The position numbers and the translations under genes are program-made. This document shows positions 16,977 through 25,114 of a stretch of DNA of 64,000 bases, piece after piece. The DNA is from CAYNEI01 sp964396185. Lineage in GTDB: Archaea; Thermoplasmatota; SW-10-69-26. Below the pieces are notes generated by a model. The model worked only from the letters and a program-made list of their open reading frames with translations, searched no databases and was not told where the DNA came from. The stretch's first letter is position 1. The number at the start of each line of letters is the position of its first letter. The stretch covers positions 1 to 64,000 of the forward strand of contig CAYNEI010000005.1 in assembly GCA_964396185.1 (NCBI GenBank). The letters are read 5' to 3'.

Positions 16977-18848
16977 TTACTCGTCGTCCTTGACCTCGTA
17001 CTCGACGTCGACGCTGTCCTCGCCCTCGCCCTTCTTGGTCTCGAACGTGGCACCAGCTGCCTCACCGCCCTCCGGTTGGCCACCAGCAGCGAAACCTGCG
17101 GCCTGCGGACCCTCCCCGGCTTGGCTGTAGACATGCTCGCCAGCCTTCATCATGGCTTGTTGGAGGGCCTCTGTGCGCGCTTCGAGGGTCTCGACCTCGA
17201 TGTCCTCTTTGCTCAAGATCGCTTCGAGGTCCCCGATGGCCTCCCGGATGGGGCTCTCGACCTCCGCCGGCAGGTCCTCGGCCTCGTCGAGGAGCTTCTC
17301 TGCGGCATCGATGCCCGCCTCGGCGGCGTTGACGGCGTCGATGCGAGCGGCGCGTTGCTCGTCGGCCTCGGCGAACCGCTCGGCCTCCTCGGTCATGCGC
17401 GAGATCTCGTCATCGTCGAGCCGGTTGGCGTCCTGGATCGTGATGGAGCGCTTGTTGCCCGTGCCCTTGTCCTCGGCGTGAACCTGGAGGATGCCGTTGA
17501 CGTCGATCTCGAAGGTGACCTCGATCTGGGGCGTTCCCTTCGGGGCTGGCGGGATGCCATCGAGCACGAAGTTGCCCAGGTGCTTGTTCTCCCGCGCGAT
17601 GGGGCGCTCTCCCTGGAACACGTGGATATCCACCTGGGTCTGGCCATCCGCGGCGGTGGAGAACACGCGCCCCTTCTCGGTGGGGATCGTGGTGTTGCGC
17701 TCGATCAGCGGCGTGAACCGGCCCCCGAGGGTCTCGATACCCAGGGTGAGCGGAGTGACGTCGAGCAGGAGCAGGTCTCCCACGTCGCCTTCGATGACGC
17801 CTGCCTGGATGGCCGCGCCCAAGGCGACAGCTTCGTCCGGGTTGACCGAGAGATCCGGATCGATCCCGCCCAACCGCTGGGCGATCTCTTGGACGGCGGG
17901 CATGCGGGTCATGCCGCCCACCATGATGGTGGCATCCAGCTCACCCGGCGAGATCCCGGCATCCTTCATGGCCTGCTTGGTCGGCCCCTCGAGCTGATCG
18001 AGGAGATGGCGACAGAGGCGCTCGAACTGGGCGCGTGTGATCTCGAGATCCAGGTGCACGGGTTCGCCGTCGGCTTGGCCGATGAACGGGATGCTCACGT
18101 GCGTGCTCTTCTTGCTGGAGAGCTCGACCTTGGCGCCCTCGGCTGCCTCGCGCAGGCGCTGGAGGACCTGGCGGTCCTGGGTCGCATCGAAGCCATGCTC
18201 CTTGTTGAGGTGCTGGGTGAAGTGGTCCATGAGCACCTCATCGAAGTCATCGCCGCCCAGGGTGTTGTTGCCGCTGGTCGCCTTGACCTCGAAGATGCCC
18301 TCACCGGTCTCCAGCACGCTGACATCGAACGTGCCCCCGCCGAGGTCGAAGACCATGATGGTCTTCTCGTCTGCATCCTTGAACCCGTAGGCCAGGGCAG
18401 CGGCCGTGGGCTCGTTGATGATGCGCAAGACCTCCAGGCCCGCGATCTTGCCTGCGTCCTTGGTGGCCTGGCGTTGAGCGTCTGTGAAGTAAGCCGGGCA
18501 CGTGATGACCGCCTTGTCCACGGGTCCGCCGAGGCGATCCTCGGCGTCACGCTTGAGCTTCTGGAGGATGAACGCGCTGATCTGCTGGGGCGTGTAGGCT
18601 TCGCCTCCGAGCTTGAACAGGTGATCGCTGCCCATCTTGCGCTTGGCACTGGCCACGGTCTGATCCGTGTTCAGCACCGCTTGGCGCTTGGCGGGCTTGC
18701 CCACCAGAAGTTCGTCGTCTTTGTGAGCCACGACCGACGGAGTGGTCCGGTCACCCTCAGCGTTGACGAGGATCTCCGGCTCACCACCCTCGATGACGGC
18801 CATGGCGCTGTTCGTGGTTCCAAGATCGATACCGAGCACGTTGGCCAT
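16977..18848 (-). CDS. dnaK: Chaperone DnaK (Hsp70)
   Basis: DnaK is the ATP-driven Hsp70 that binds exposed hydrophobic segments of client proteins. The 623-aa product starts MANVLGIDLGTTNS and has the conserved PAYFTDAQRQATKDAG, NEPTAAALAYG, VFDLGGGTFDVS and the linker LLLDVTPLTLGIETLGG. The C terminus is a Gly/Gln-rich stretch and an acidic tail ending in EYEVKDDE. I start at the ATG at 18848, which has GGAGGAG eight bases upstream; seven codons upstream in frame are unlikely to be translated. DnaK occurs in only some archaea, usually thought to come from bacteria by transfer. A TATA box lies 43-50 bases upstream of the start. Confidence 0.96.
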   Translation of the reverse strand: MANVLGIDLGTTNSAMAVIEGGEPEILVNAEGDRTTPSVVAHKDDELLVGKPAKRQAVLNTDQTVASAKRKMGSDHLFKLGGEAYTPQQISAFILQKLKRDAEDRLGGPVDKAVITCPAYFTDAQRQATKDAGKIAGLEVLRIINEPTAAALAYGFKDADEKTIMVFDLGGGTFDVSVLETGEGIFEVKATSGNNTLGGDDFDEVLMDHFTQHLNKEHGFDATQDRQVLQRLREAAEGAKVELSSKKSTHVSIPFIGQADGEPVHLDLEITRAQFERLCRHLLDQLEGPTKQAMKDAGISPGELDATIMVGGMTRMPAVQEIAQRLGGIDPDLSVNPDEAVALGAAIQAGVIEGDVGDLLLLDVTPLTLGIETLGGRFTPLIERNTTIPTEKGRVFSTAADGQTQVDIHVFQGERPIARENKHLGNFVLDGIPPAPKGTPQIEVTFEIDVNGILQVHAEDKGTGNKRSITIQDANRLDDDEISRMTEEAERFAEADEQRAARIDAVNAAEAGIDAAEKLLDEAEDLPAEVESPIREAIGDLEAILSKEDIEVETLEARTEALQQAMMKAGEHVYSQAGEGPQAAGFAAGGQPEGGEAAGATFETKKGEGEDSVDVEYEVKDDE

Positions 18849-18890
18849 GAAGCGCTCTCCTCCAGACAACGCGAATGAAGTTACCGCTTC

Positions 18891-18898
18891 TATAAAAG
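18891..18898 (-). promoter_or_regulatory. dnaK: TATA box for dnaK
   Basis: The minus strand reads CTTTTATA directly after the stop codon of the histidine-kinase gene and 43-50 bases before the dnaK ATG. This gives a leader of about 20 bases that contains the GGAGGAG ribosome site. GAAG and CTTC, six bases apart, flank the expected start of transcription. Confidence 0.65.
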
Positions 18899-18899
18899 T

Positions 18900-20423
18900 T
18901 TAATCCGGGATGAAGAGCTTGAACGTGGATCCGTTGCCGGGCTCGCTCTCCAGGGTGATCGAGCCGCCGTGGCGCTCGGCGATCCGCTCGCAGATCGAGA
19001 GTCCCATCCCGATCCCCTCGTACTCGTCCGGGGCGTGAAGGCGCTGGAAGAGCTGGAAGATGCGGGCCTGCTGCTTGGGCTCGATCCCGATGCCGTTGTC
19101 TTGGAAAGCGATCTCCCACCCATCCTCGACGCGCTCGGCGCTGATGTTCACCCTCGGAGGCTCGGTTCCACGGAACTTCACCGCGTTGTGGAGGAGGTTC
19201 TGGAACACCTGGACGAGCTGGCCCCGATCGCCCAGCAGCGTCGGCAGGGGATCATGGGTGATCTTGGCCCCGGTCTCCTCGAGCTGCATGGTCAGGTTGG
19301 CCATGGCGTCCTCCAGCACCCCCTCGAGATCCGTCGGTTTGAACGGTTTACCCCGGCTCTGCACCCGAGAGAACTCTAGCAAGCCTCGGATCAGACCCTC
19401 CATGCGCTCTGCCCCGTCGACCGCGTAGTGGATGAACTCGTGGGCCGCCTCGTCCAGCTCCCCCTCGTAGCGCCTCGCCAGGAGCTCGACGTAGCTTTTC
19501 ACCATCCGCAGCGGCTCCCGGAGGTCATGGCTGATGATGTAGGCGAAGTCCTGGAGATGCTGGTTGCTCTGCTCGAGGGCTGCGTTCTTCGCCTCGAGCT
19601 CGGCGGCGTAGGCCTCCAACTGGGCCTCGACCTCGTCGCGTGCCGTCACATCCCGCATGGCAACTTGCACGGCCGGGGTTCCCTCGTAATCGATACGGGC
19701 CCCGCGCAGCTCGACCCGGATCTCGCCCCCGTCAAGACGATGCGCGGTGAGCTTGGCGAGCGGTGGCGGATCTCCCCCGTTGAGGACCGCTTCGATCCGC
19801 TTGCGCGCGCTCGCCCAGTCGTCTGGGGAAACGAACGTTCGCAACCCTTCTCCCACAAGCTCGCTGGCGTCTTCTGCCCCGACCAGCTCAAGGCATGCCG
19901 GGTTCACGTAGAGGATCGTCTCCCCGTCGTGGACGAGGATCGGCTCAGGGGAGAGCTCGACCAAGCGCCGGTACCGGTCCTTGGTCGCTTGCAGCTCGAT
20001 GCGGTCCGATTCCCAGTCGCTCACGTCGCTGGCCACCGCGACGATGAGCCTCTTCCCCCCGTGCTCCACGGTGCGGGCTGTGAGCTCCACCGGGAACGTG
20101 GTCCCGTCCTTGCGCTCATGGAGGGACATGGCCGCCTCGGTCTCCCCTTCCTCCAGGGCCCGTTCCAAGAGCGCCTTGGGTCCGTGAGCGCCCATCTCGT
20201 CGACGTAGATCTGCTCGAAGGGCTGGCCCGTGAGCTCATCCAGCTCGTAGCCCAGGGCCTCGAGCGCTGCCCTGTTCGCGTGCACGAGGTCGCCTGAGGC
20301 GCTGTCGAGCACGTAGACGGGCTCTGCGATGCCCTCGAAAACCGCCCGCCAGAGCCCATCTTCTCCAGAGGGGCCAGCCTCTGGGGAGGCTCCGCTGGCC
20401 CGGGCCGGGTCCCTGGAGACCAT
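18900..20423 (-). CDS. PAS-domain sensor histidine kinase
   Basis: A soluble 507-aa sensor kinase with no membrane segment. Residues about 25-145 and 150-265 are two PAS domains (EPVYVLDSASGDLVHANRAALEALGY and PEPILVHDGETILYVNPACLELVG). A coiled coil at about 265-290 (EAYAAELEAKNAALEQSNQHLQ) leads to the HisKA domain with the phospho-acceptor His in SHDLREPLRM. The ATPase domain follows with the N box QNLLHNAVKF, G1 FQDNGIGIE and G2 GIGMGLSICERIAERHGG. The layout is like phytochrome-related archaeal kinases. The signal sensed is unknown and no response regulator is nearby. The ATG at 20423 follows a TATA box. It lies directly upstream of dnaK but has a separate promoter. Confidence 0.9.
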   Translation of the reverse strand: MVSRDPARASGASPEAGPSGEDGLWRAVFEGIAEPVYVLDSASGDLVHANRAALEALGYELDELTGQPFEQIYVDEMGAHGPKALLERALEEGETEAAMSLHERKDGTTFPVELTARTVEHGGKRLIVAVASDVSDWESDRIELQATKDRYRRLVELSPEPILVHDGETILYVNPACLELVGAEDASELVGEGLRTFVSPDDWASARKRIEAVLNGGDPPPLAKLTAHRLDGGEIRVELRGARIDYEGTPAVQVAMRDVTARDEVEAQLEAYAAELEAKNAALEQSNQHLQDFAYIISHDLREPLRMVKSYVELLARRYEGELDEAAHEFIHYAVDGAERMEGLIRGLLEFSRVQSRGKPFKPTDLEGVLEDAMANLTMQLEETGAKITHDPLPTLLGDRGQLVQVFQNLLHNAVKFRGTEPPRVNISAERVEDGWEIAFQDNGIGIEPKQQARIFQLFQRLHAPDEYEGIGMGLSICERIAERHGGSITLESEPGNGSTFKLFIPD

Positions 20424-20448
20424 ACAACCGGGGATTGAGTCCCATAGC

Positions 20449-20456
20449 TACATAAG
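20449..20456 (-). promoter_or_regulatory. TATA box for the PAS kinase
   Basis: CTTATGTA on the minus strand, 26-33 bases before the ATG at 20423, fits a leaderless promoter. Confidence 0.55.
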
Positions 20457-20492
20457 GGTGAGGGCGAGGCCTACGCAGATTATCGCGGCAGC

Positions 20493-20993
20493 CTATGAGA
20501 TCTCGAAGATGAGATCGCGGGCTTCGACGACCGCTCCTGGCTTGGTGTGGACGCGGTTCACGGTCCCTGGCTTCGGGGCCTCGATGGTGGACTGCATCTT
20601 CATGGCCTCGAGCACCGCGAGCTTGTCGCCGGCCTCCACGGTCTCACCCTCCTCGACGGCGACCTCGATGATCTTGCCGGCCATGGGAGGTCGAACGGCG
20701 CCCTCTGCCTCCACGAGGGTCTCGTGCTCCCCGGGAGCACCCCCGGGTTCGAAGCGTTCGATCCCGAAGACGATGCGTCGTCCGTCGACGCGGGCGGCCT
20801 GGTCGTCGAGGACCTCGACCTCGACCTCGCGTCCGTCGAGTTGCACACGCACGCGACCCCCCGGGCCGCGCTGGACGGTGGCTTCATGCATCTGGCCATC
20901 CACCTCGACCTCGACGGAGGCTTCGGTTCGAACGAGCCAAACGTCGTGCTCGGTCCGGTGGTCGGCGGTCTGGATGGTGAGCTCAAGGTGCAT
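20493..20993 (-). CDS. Biotin carboxyl carrier protein of an acyl-CoA carboxylase
   Basis: The 166-aa protein carries the biotinyl domain in its last 75 residues. The biotin-accepting Lys lies in the canonical AMKM motif (KLAVLEAMKMQSTIEAP), and PPMAGKIIEVAVEEGETVEAGD is the matching first half of the barrel. The N-terminal 85 residues form a beta-rich linker domain like that of archaeal and actinobacterial acetyl/propionyl-CoA carboxylases. The ATG directly follows the TGA of the biotin carboxylase gene (TGAATG), so the two are translationally coupled. A carboxyltransferase subunit is not in this window. Confidence 0.92.
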   Translation of the reverse strand: MHLELTIQTADHRTEHDVWLVRTEASVEVEVDGQMHEATVQRGPGGRVRVQLDGREVEVEVLDDQAARVDGRRIVFGIERFEPGGAPGEHETLVEAEGAVRPPMAGKIIEVAVEEGETVEAGDKLAVLEAMKMQSTIEAPKPGTVNRVHTKPGAVVEARDLIFEIS

Positions 20994-22490
20994 TCAGGCT
21001 CCCCTCCCAGGCTCGTCGAGGCGCTCGGGGCGTTGGTGGCGATGGGCCAGCGAGCCCAGCCCGCCCCTGGGCGCCATGGCCAGGGCAGCGGAGAGGGCTG
21101 CAGCCCGGATCCGGGCCTCCTCGGCCAGTTGTTCGCCTTCGCGTTCGAGGGCTTCCAGCAACCCGCGTTCCTCCAGGAAGCGCGTGGAGAGGTCCCCCTC
21201 TCGGAAGGCTTCGTCTGCCAGGATGCGGCGGTGAAGCGGCAAGTTCGTGGTGGTCCCGATGCGCGTGGTCGCCACAGCACTGGAGATGCGCGCGATGGCT
21301 TGGTCGCGGTCGCGTCCCCACGCGATGACTTTGGCCAAGAGCGAGTCGTAGTCTGAGGGGACCGTCCAGCCCGTCTGGATCCCATCATCGATACGGATGC
21401 CTGGACCCGCGGCCGGCTCGTAGTGGGAGATCGTCCCGAAGCGGGGCAGGAACCCGGCGTACGGGTCCTCTGCGTTGACCCGCACCTCGATGGCGTGCCC
21501 GTCCAAGACCACGTCGTCCTGGGTGAAGCCGAGAGGCTCACCGGCTGCGACCCGGAGCTGAGCGTGGACCAAGTCGATGCCGGTGACGAGCTCGGTGACC
21601 GGGTGCTCGACCTGGAGGCGCGTGTTCATCTCGTTGAAGAAGATCTCGCCATCCTGGTAGAGGAACTCCAGGGTCCCAGCGTTCGTGTAGCCACCGGCCT
21701 CGGCCAGCCGGACGGCCATCTCCCCGAGCTCGGCTCGCTGCTCTGCATCGAGCACGGTGCTCGGTGCCTCCTCCACGAGCTTCTGGTGGCGGCGCTGGAT
21801 GCTGCACTCGCGCTCGCCCAAGTGGACCACGGCCCCATCGGCTGCTCCGATGACCTGGACCTCCAGGTGCCTGGGGCGCTCCAGGAAGCGCTCGAGGAAG
21901 AGATCCCCGTTGCCGAAGGCGGATCGGGCCTGCTCGCTGGCCGACTCGAAGGCTTGCTCGACCTCGTCAGCACCTCGGACCACCCGCATCCCCATGCCTC
22001 CGCCACCGGCCGCGGCCTTGAGCATGACGGGGTAACCGACCTCGTCGGCGATGCCACGGGCCTCCTTCGGGCTTGCAAGGGCGCCCTTGCTGCCTGGGGA
22101 GACGGGCACGTCCTGCTCGATGGCGAGTTGCCGGGCCTGCACTTTGTCGCCCAGGGCACGCATGGCCTCTGGGCTGGGGCCCACGAAGGTGATCCCGGCG
22201 TCCAGGCAGGCCTGAGCGAAGTCCGCGTTCTCGGAGAGGAACCCGTACCCGGGGTGGATGGCCTCGGCCCCGGTCTGTTCGGCTGCCGCCAGGATGGCCT
22301 CCTGGTCGAGGTAGGACTGGGAGGCCGGGGGCGGACCGATGCGCACCGCTTGGTCGGCCTCGTCTACGAAGGGTGCCGAGGCGTCGGCATCGGAGTAGAC
22401 GGCCACGGTGCGGACGCCGAGCTCCCGGCACGCGCGCAGCACGCGGCGGGCGATCTCGCCCCGGTTGGCCACGAGGACGGTCTCGAACAT
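20994..22490 (-). CDS. Biotin carboxylase subunit of acetyl/propionyl-CoA carboxylase
   Basis: This ATP-grasp enzyme carboxylates the biotin of the carrier protein encoded just downstream. The 498-aa product has all the family blocks: LVANRGEIARRVLRAC, HPGYGFLSENADF, the ATP-binding glycine loop KAAAGGGGMGMR, ERECSIQRRHQKLVEEAP, FNEMNTRLQVEHPVTE and the catalytic region through AIEVRVNAEDP. The C-terminal 40 residues are poorly conserved. In archaea such enzymes make malonyl-CoA or methylmalonyl-CoA. Methylmalonyl-CoA mutase elsewhere in the window favours propionyl-CoA, but specificity lies in the missing carboxyltransferase. The ATG at 22490 is the natural start. Confidence 0.93.
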   Translation of the reverse strand: MFETVLVANRGEIARRVLRACRELGVRTVAVYSDADASAPFVDEADQAVRIGPPPASQSYLDQEAILAAAEQTGAEAIHPGYGFLSENADFAQACLDAGITFVGPSPEAMRALGDKVQARQLAIEQDVPVSPGSKGALASPKEARGIADEVGYPVMLKAAAGGGGMGMRVVRGADEVEQAFESASEQARSAFGNGDLFLERFLERPRHLEVQVIGAADGAVVHLGERECSIQRRHQKLVEEAPSTVLDAEQRAELGEMAVRLAEAGGYTNAGTLEFLYQDGEIFFNEMNTRLQVEHPVTELVTGIDLVHAQLRVAAGEPLGFTQDDVVLDGHAIEVRVNAEDPYAGFLPRFGTISHYEPAAGPGIRIDDGIQTGWTVPSDYDSLLAKVIAWGRDRDQAIARISSAVATTRIGTTTNLPLHRRILADEAFREGDLSTRFLEERGLLEALEREGEQLAEEARIRAAALSAALAMAPRGGLGSLAHRHQRPERLDEPGRGA

Positions 22491-22551
22491 GCGTGCAGGG
22501 ACGAAGGGGGAGCAGGAGAAAAGCCTGACCCTTCGCCGGCTGCCGGTGCAG

Positions 22552-23319
22552 CTACTCTGACTCGGAGCCGGCGATCTCCTGGAACGAGAACCAGGCAGCC
22601 GCGCCCGCCGAGGCCAACGCGGCGAACACGCCCAGGATGAGCACGCTGGTCGCGGTGCTGGCCGCGACGCCCGCGAGGAACTCGCTGGCCAGGAAGCCCT
22701 GGACGAGTTGCTCCTGGATGCCGATCGATCGCAGGTAGAAGGCCACGGTCCACTGCCGGAAGATCAGAGGCGTGCTGGCCACGGCCCCCTCCCAGGCCAC
22801 GATGTAGAGGATGCCCACGAGCAGGCCTCGTTTGGTGGCCGTTCCCAGAAGCGCGAAGAGCGGTGTGTAGACCAAGGCGGCCAGCAGGGTGAGCTGCAGG
22901 GATCCGATCCAGGGGTCGGCTGCGATGTCCCCGAGCAACGGGTAGGGTAGGGTGACGGCGACGGCCCCGAGCAGCGCGGTCGCGGTGATCGCAGCGGCCA
23001 AGCGGGCCAGTATGATGGTGACTCTTGGTACCGGGCTGGTCACGAGGTGGACGACGGTGCCGTCCTCGAGCTCGGATCGGATGACACCGATGCCCAGGAT
23101 CAAGGCGAGGATCGGCACGACGAGGCCCAGCCCCACGATGTAGAAGATCGGCTCCACCTCGGCGGTGCTTGGGGCGGGTCCAGCCAGGAACGTGAGCGCG
23201 AGGGTCAAAGCGGCTGGAGCGAGCGCGACCAGGGAGAGCCCGATGAGCCTGCGGCCTCGCAGGGCCTGGCGCAGGGCGTGGGTGTAGAGGGCGATGGGGG
23301 CCGAGGCGGCCTGGGTCAT
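22552..23319 (-). CDS. ABC-2 type transporter permease
   Basis: A 255-aa membrane protein with about six transmembrane helices. The first helix near residues 25-50 is followed by a large outer loop, then IFYIVGLGLVVPILALILGIGVIRSELEDGTVVHLVTSPVPR, the typical ABC-2 pattern in which a helix leads to E-(x)n-G-T-(V/I). It probably pairs with the ATPase encoded just upstream, whose stop overlaps this ATG by 4 bp. It is the last gene of the nine-gene unit. The substrate is unknown. Confidence 0.82.
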   Translation of the reverse strand: MTQAASAPIALYTHALRQALRGRRLIGLSLVALAPAALTLALTFLAGPAPSTAEVEPIFYIVGLGLVVPILALILGIGVIRSELEDGTVVHLVTSPVPRVTIILARLAAAITATALLGAVAVTLPYPLLGDIAADPWIGSLQLTLLAALVYTPLFALLGTATKRGLLVGILYIVAWEGAVASTPLIFRQWTVAFYLRSIGIQEQLVQGFLASEFLAGVAASTATSVLILGVFAALASAGAAAWFSFQEIAGSESE

Positions 23320-24248
23320 GGTTCACCTCCACCGCGTGTGAGGTAGCGGAAGACGGCTTGCAGGTTGTCATCGGGGCTTGTGAGCTCGCGCACCTCGAAG
23401 CCCGAGTCGAGCAACTCGTTCTGGAGGCGCTCGTAGAAACTCTCAGGGGCGCGGGTCTCGGCGACCAGCTCGCCGTCCTCCACGCGCACGCGGACGACAT
23501 CGTCCCAGGTGACCAGCGTGCTGGCCAGCTCCCGGGGGCGGTCGACAGCCACGCGAACGTGGTGGGGGTGGCGGTCCATGAGCGTGCGGATCTCGTGGAT
23601 GTCACCCGTGGCCACGACGTGACCGCCGACCAGCACGGCGATCTCGCTGGTGAGCGCCTCAACCTCGTGGAGGACGTGGCTGGAGAACAGGATGTTGACG
23701 CCGGTGGATGAAAGCTCGTGGAGCAGGGCCATCATCTCGCGGCGTCCCACTGGGTCCAGGCCCGTGAACGGCTCGTCGAGGAGCAGGAGCTCTGGCCCGG
23801 TCACGAGCGCCATGGCGATCTTGAGTCGCTGGCGCATGCCACGCGAGTAGCCTCCGACGCGCCGGTGGGCGGCCTCGGTGAGCTTGACGCGCTCGAGCCG
23901 GGGCTCGGCCATCTGCACCGCGTCGCGTCTGCTGTGGCCGTGCAGACGAGCAGCCAGGGCGACGTGGTCGGCACCGTTCATCCACTCCCACAGGGCCAGG
24001 GTCTCGGGCACGAAGGCGATGCGCTCGTGCAGGGCGGGGTTGCACCAGGGGGTCTCGCCGAGCACGCGGATGTCCCCTTGGCTGGGCTTGAGCTGGCCTG
24101 TGGCCAGATGCAGCATGGTCGTCTTGCCCGCGCCGTTGGGGCCGAGTAGGCCGGTCAACCCCGAGCCGATCTCGAGGCTCACATCGTTGAGGGCGATGAC
24201 GTCCCCGTACCACTTGGACAGCTCGGTGGTGCGGATGACCGGCGTCAT
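23316..24248 (-). CDS. ABC transporter ATP-binding protein
   Basis: A 310-aa ATPase of the ABC-2/DrrA class. It has Walker A GPNGAGKTT, the signature YSRGMRQRLKIAMAL, Walker B LLLLDEPFTGLDP and the switch His in LFSSHVLHEVE. The C-terminal 90 residues form the extra domain usual in this class (PHHVRVAVDRPRELASTL onward). The ATG at 24248 overlaps the stop of the permease upstream by 4 bp, and its own stop overlaps the next permease by 4 bp. It likely powers the adjacent permease; direction is expected to be export. Confidence 0.9.
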   Translation of the reverse strand: MTPVIRTTELSKWYGDVIALNDVSLEIGSGLTGLLGPNGAGKTTMLHLATGQLKPSQGDIRVLGETPWCNPALHERIAFVPETLALWEWMNGADHVALAARLHGHSRRDAVQMAEPRLERVKLTEAAHRRVGGYSRGMRQRLKIAMALVTGPELLLLDEPFTGLDPVGRREMMALLHELSSTGVNILFSSHVLHEVEALTSEIAVLVGGHVVATGDIHEIRTLMDRHPHHVRVAVDRPRELASTLVTWDDVVRVRVEDGELVAETRAPESFYERLQNELLDSGFEVRELTSPDDNLQAVFRYLTRGGGEP

Positions 24249-25114
24249 GGGCCCACCTCGGCTCGTGAGAGGAACAGGGTCACGCCACCCGCCCCGGCCA
24301 CCAGCCAGGCCAACGCGATGGTCCAGGCATCGGCTTGCGGCAGGCTCGAGCCGGCAGCGCCGATCAGATCGCGCGTGACGCGGTCGAGCACGCCGAAGAG
24401 ATCGATGAGCCCGACGTCGCTGCGGCCCGTGATCTCCTCGAGCAGGCGCGCGCCCGCCGCTGTGAGCAACGCAAGCGCCACCCAGGCGGCCCCGGCGACG
24501 GTTTCGTTGGCCACGAGACCACTGATCGCCAGCGCGATGCTGGCCGTGATCAGGCTCACCAGCAACCCCGCCACCACGAGCATGAAGGGGATGAGCCACA
24601 CATCTGCCGGGTAGAGCTGCTCCGGGGTGAAGGCGACGCCGAGCACCCAGAGGATGAGCATCGGGAGGGCTGTGACGGTCAGGCCGAGCAGGACCGGTGG
24701 GGCCAGCTTGCCCGCCACGTACCCGGGCACGCTCAGCGGCTTGCTGAAGTAGAACTGGAGGGCCCCGGCTCGTTGGTCGCCGGCCAGGGCAGGCGAGGCG
24801 ACAAGCGCGAGCAGGATCATGAGGATCCAGCGTGCCTGGAAGGCCATGGCATCCGCCAGGAACCCACTGCTGAACATGATCTGGTCCCGCACCCCCGGGG
24901 GGATGGTCCCCTCGGGCACGGTCACTTGGCCTGTGAAGTAGAGGATACCGCCACGGATGGCGACGTGGAGCAGCGTGCCCACGAGCAGCACCCAGACCAG
25001 GCGCAGTCGCATGGCTTGCCGCAACCCCTGCTCAGCGATGACCACGGGGCGCATGCCACTCGGGGTGCGCTCACCGTCCCAGGGGCGATACGAGCGATCG
25101 TACACGGGGCTCAT
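24245..25114 (-). CDS. ABC-2 type transporter permease
   Basis: A 289-aa membrane protein. A cytoplasmic N terminus (MSPVYDRSYRPWDGERTP) leads to a first helix at about 38-58, then about five more, ending with AWTIALAWLVAGAGGVTLFLS. The segment SPALAGDQRAGALQFYFSKPLSVPGYVAGKL after the second helix is typical of ABC-2 permeases. Four-bp ATGA overlaps with the genes on both sides imply coupled translation, most simply with the ATPase encoded just upstream. Substrate unknown. Confidence 0.82.
   Translation of the reverse strand: MSPVYDRSYRPWDGERTPSGMRPVVIAEQGLRQAMRLRLVWVLLVGTLLHVAIRGGILYFTGQVTVPEGTIPPGVRDQIMFSSGFLADAMAFQARWILMILLALVASPALAGDQRAGALQFYFSKPLSVPGYVAGKLAPPVLLGLTVTALPMLILWVLGVAFTPEQLYPADVWLIPFMLVVAGLLVSLITASIALAISGLVANETVAGAAWVALALLTAAGARLLEEITGRSDVGLIDLFGVLDRVTRDLIGAAGSSLPQADAWTIALAWLVAGAGGVTLFLSRAEVGP

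Noticed and set aside
17076..18878. Plus-strand open frame of 600 codons opposite dnaK
   Set aside because: It mirrors dnaK codons exactly; no motif of its own. Similar antisense frames over hutH, hutI, rpoA1 and rpoB2 were rejected for the same reason.
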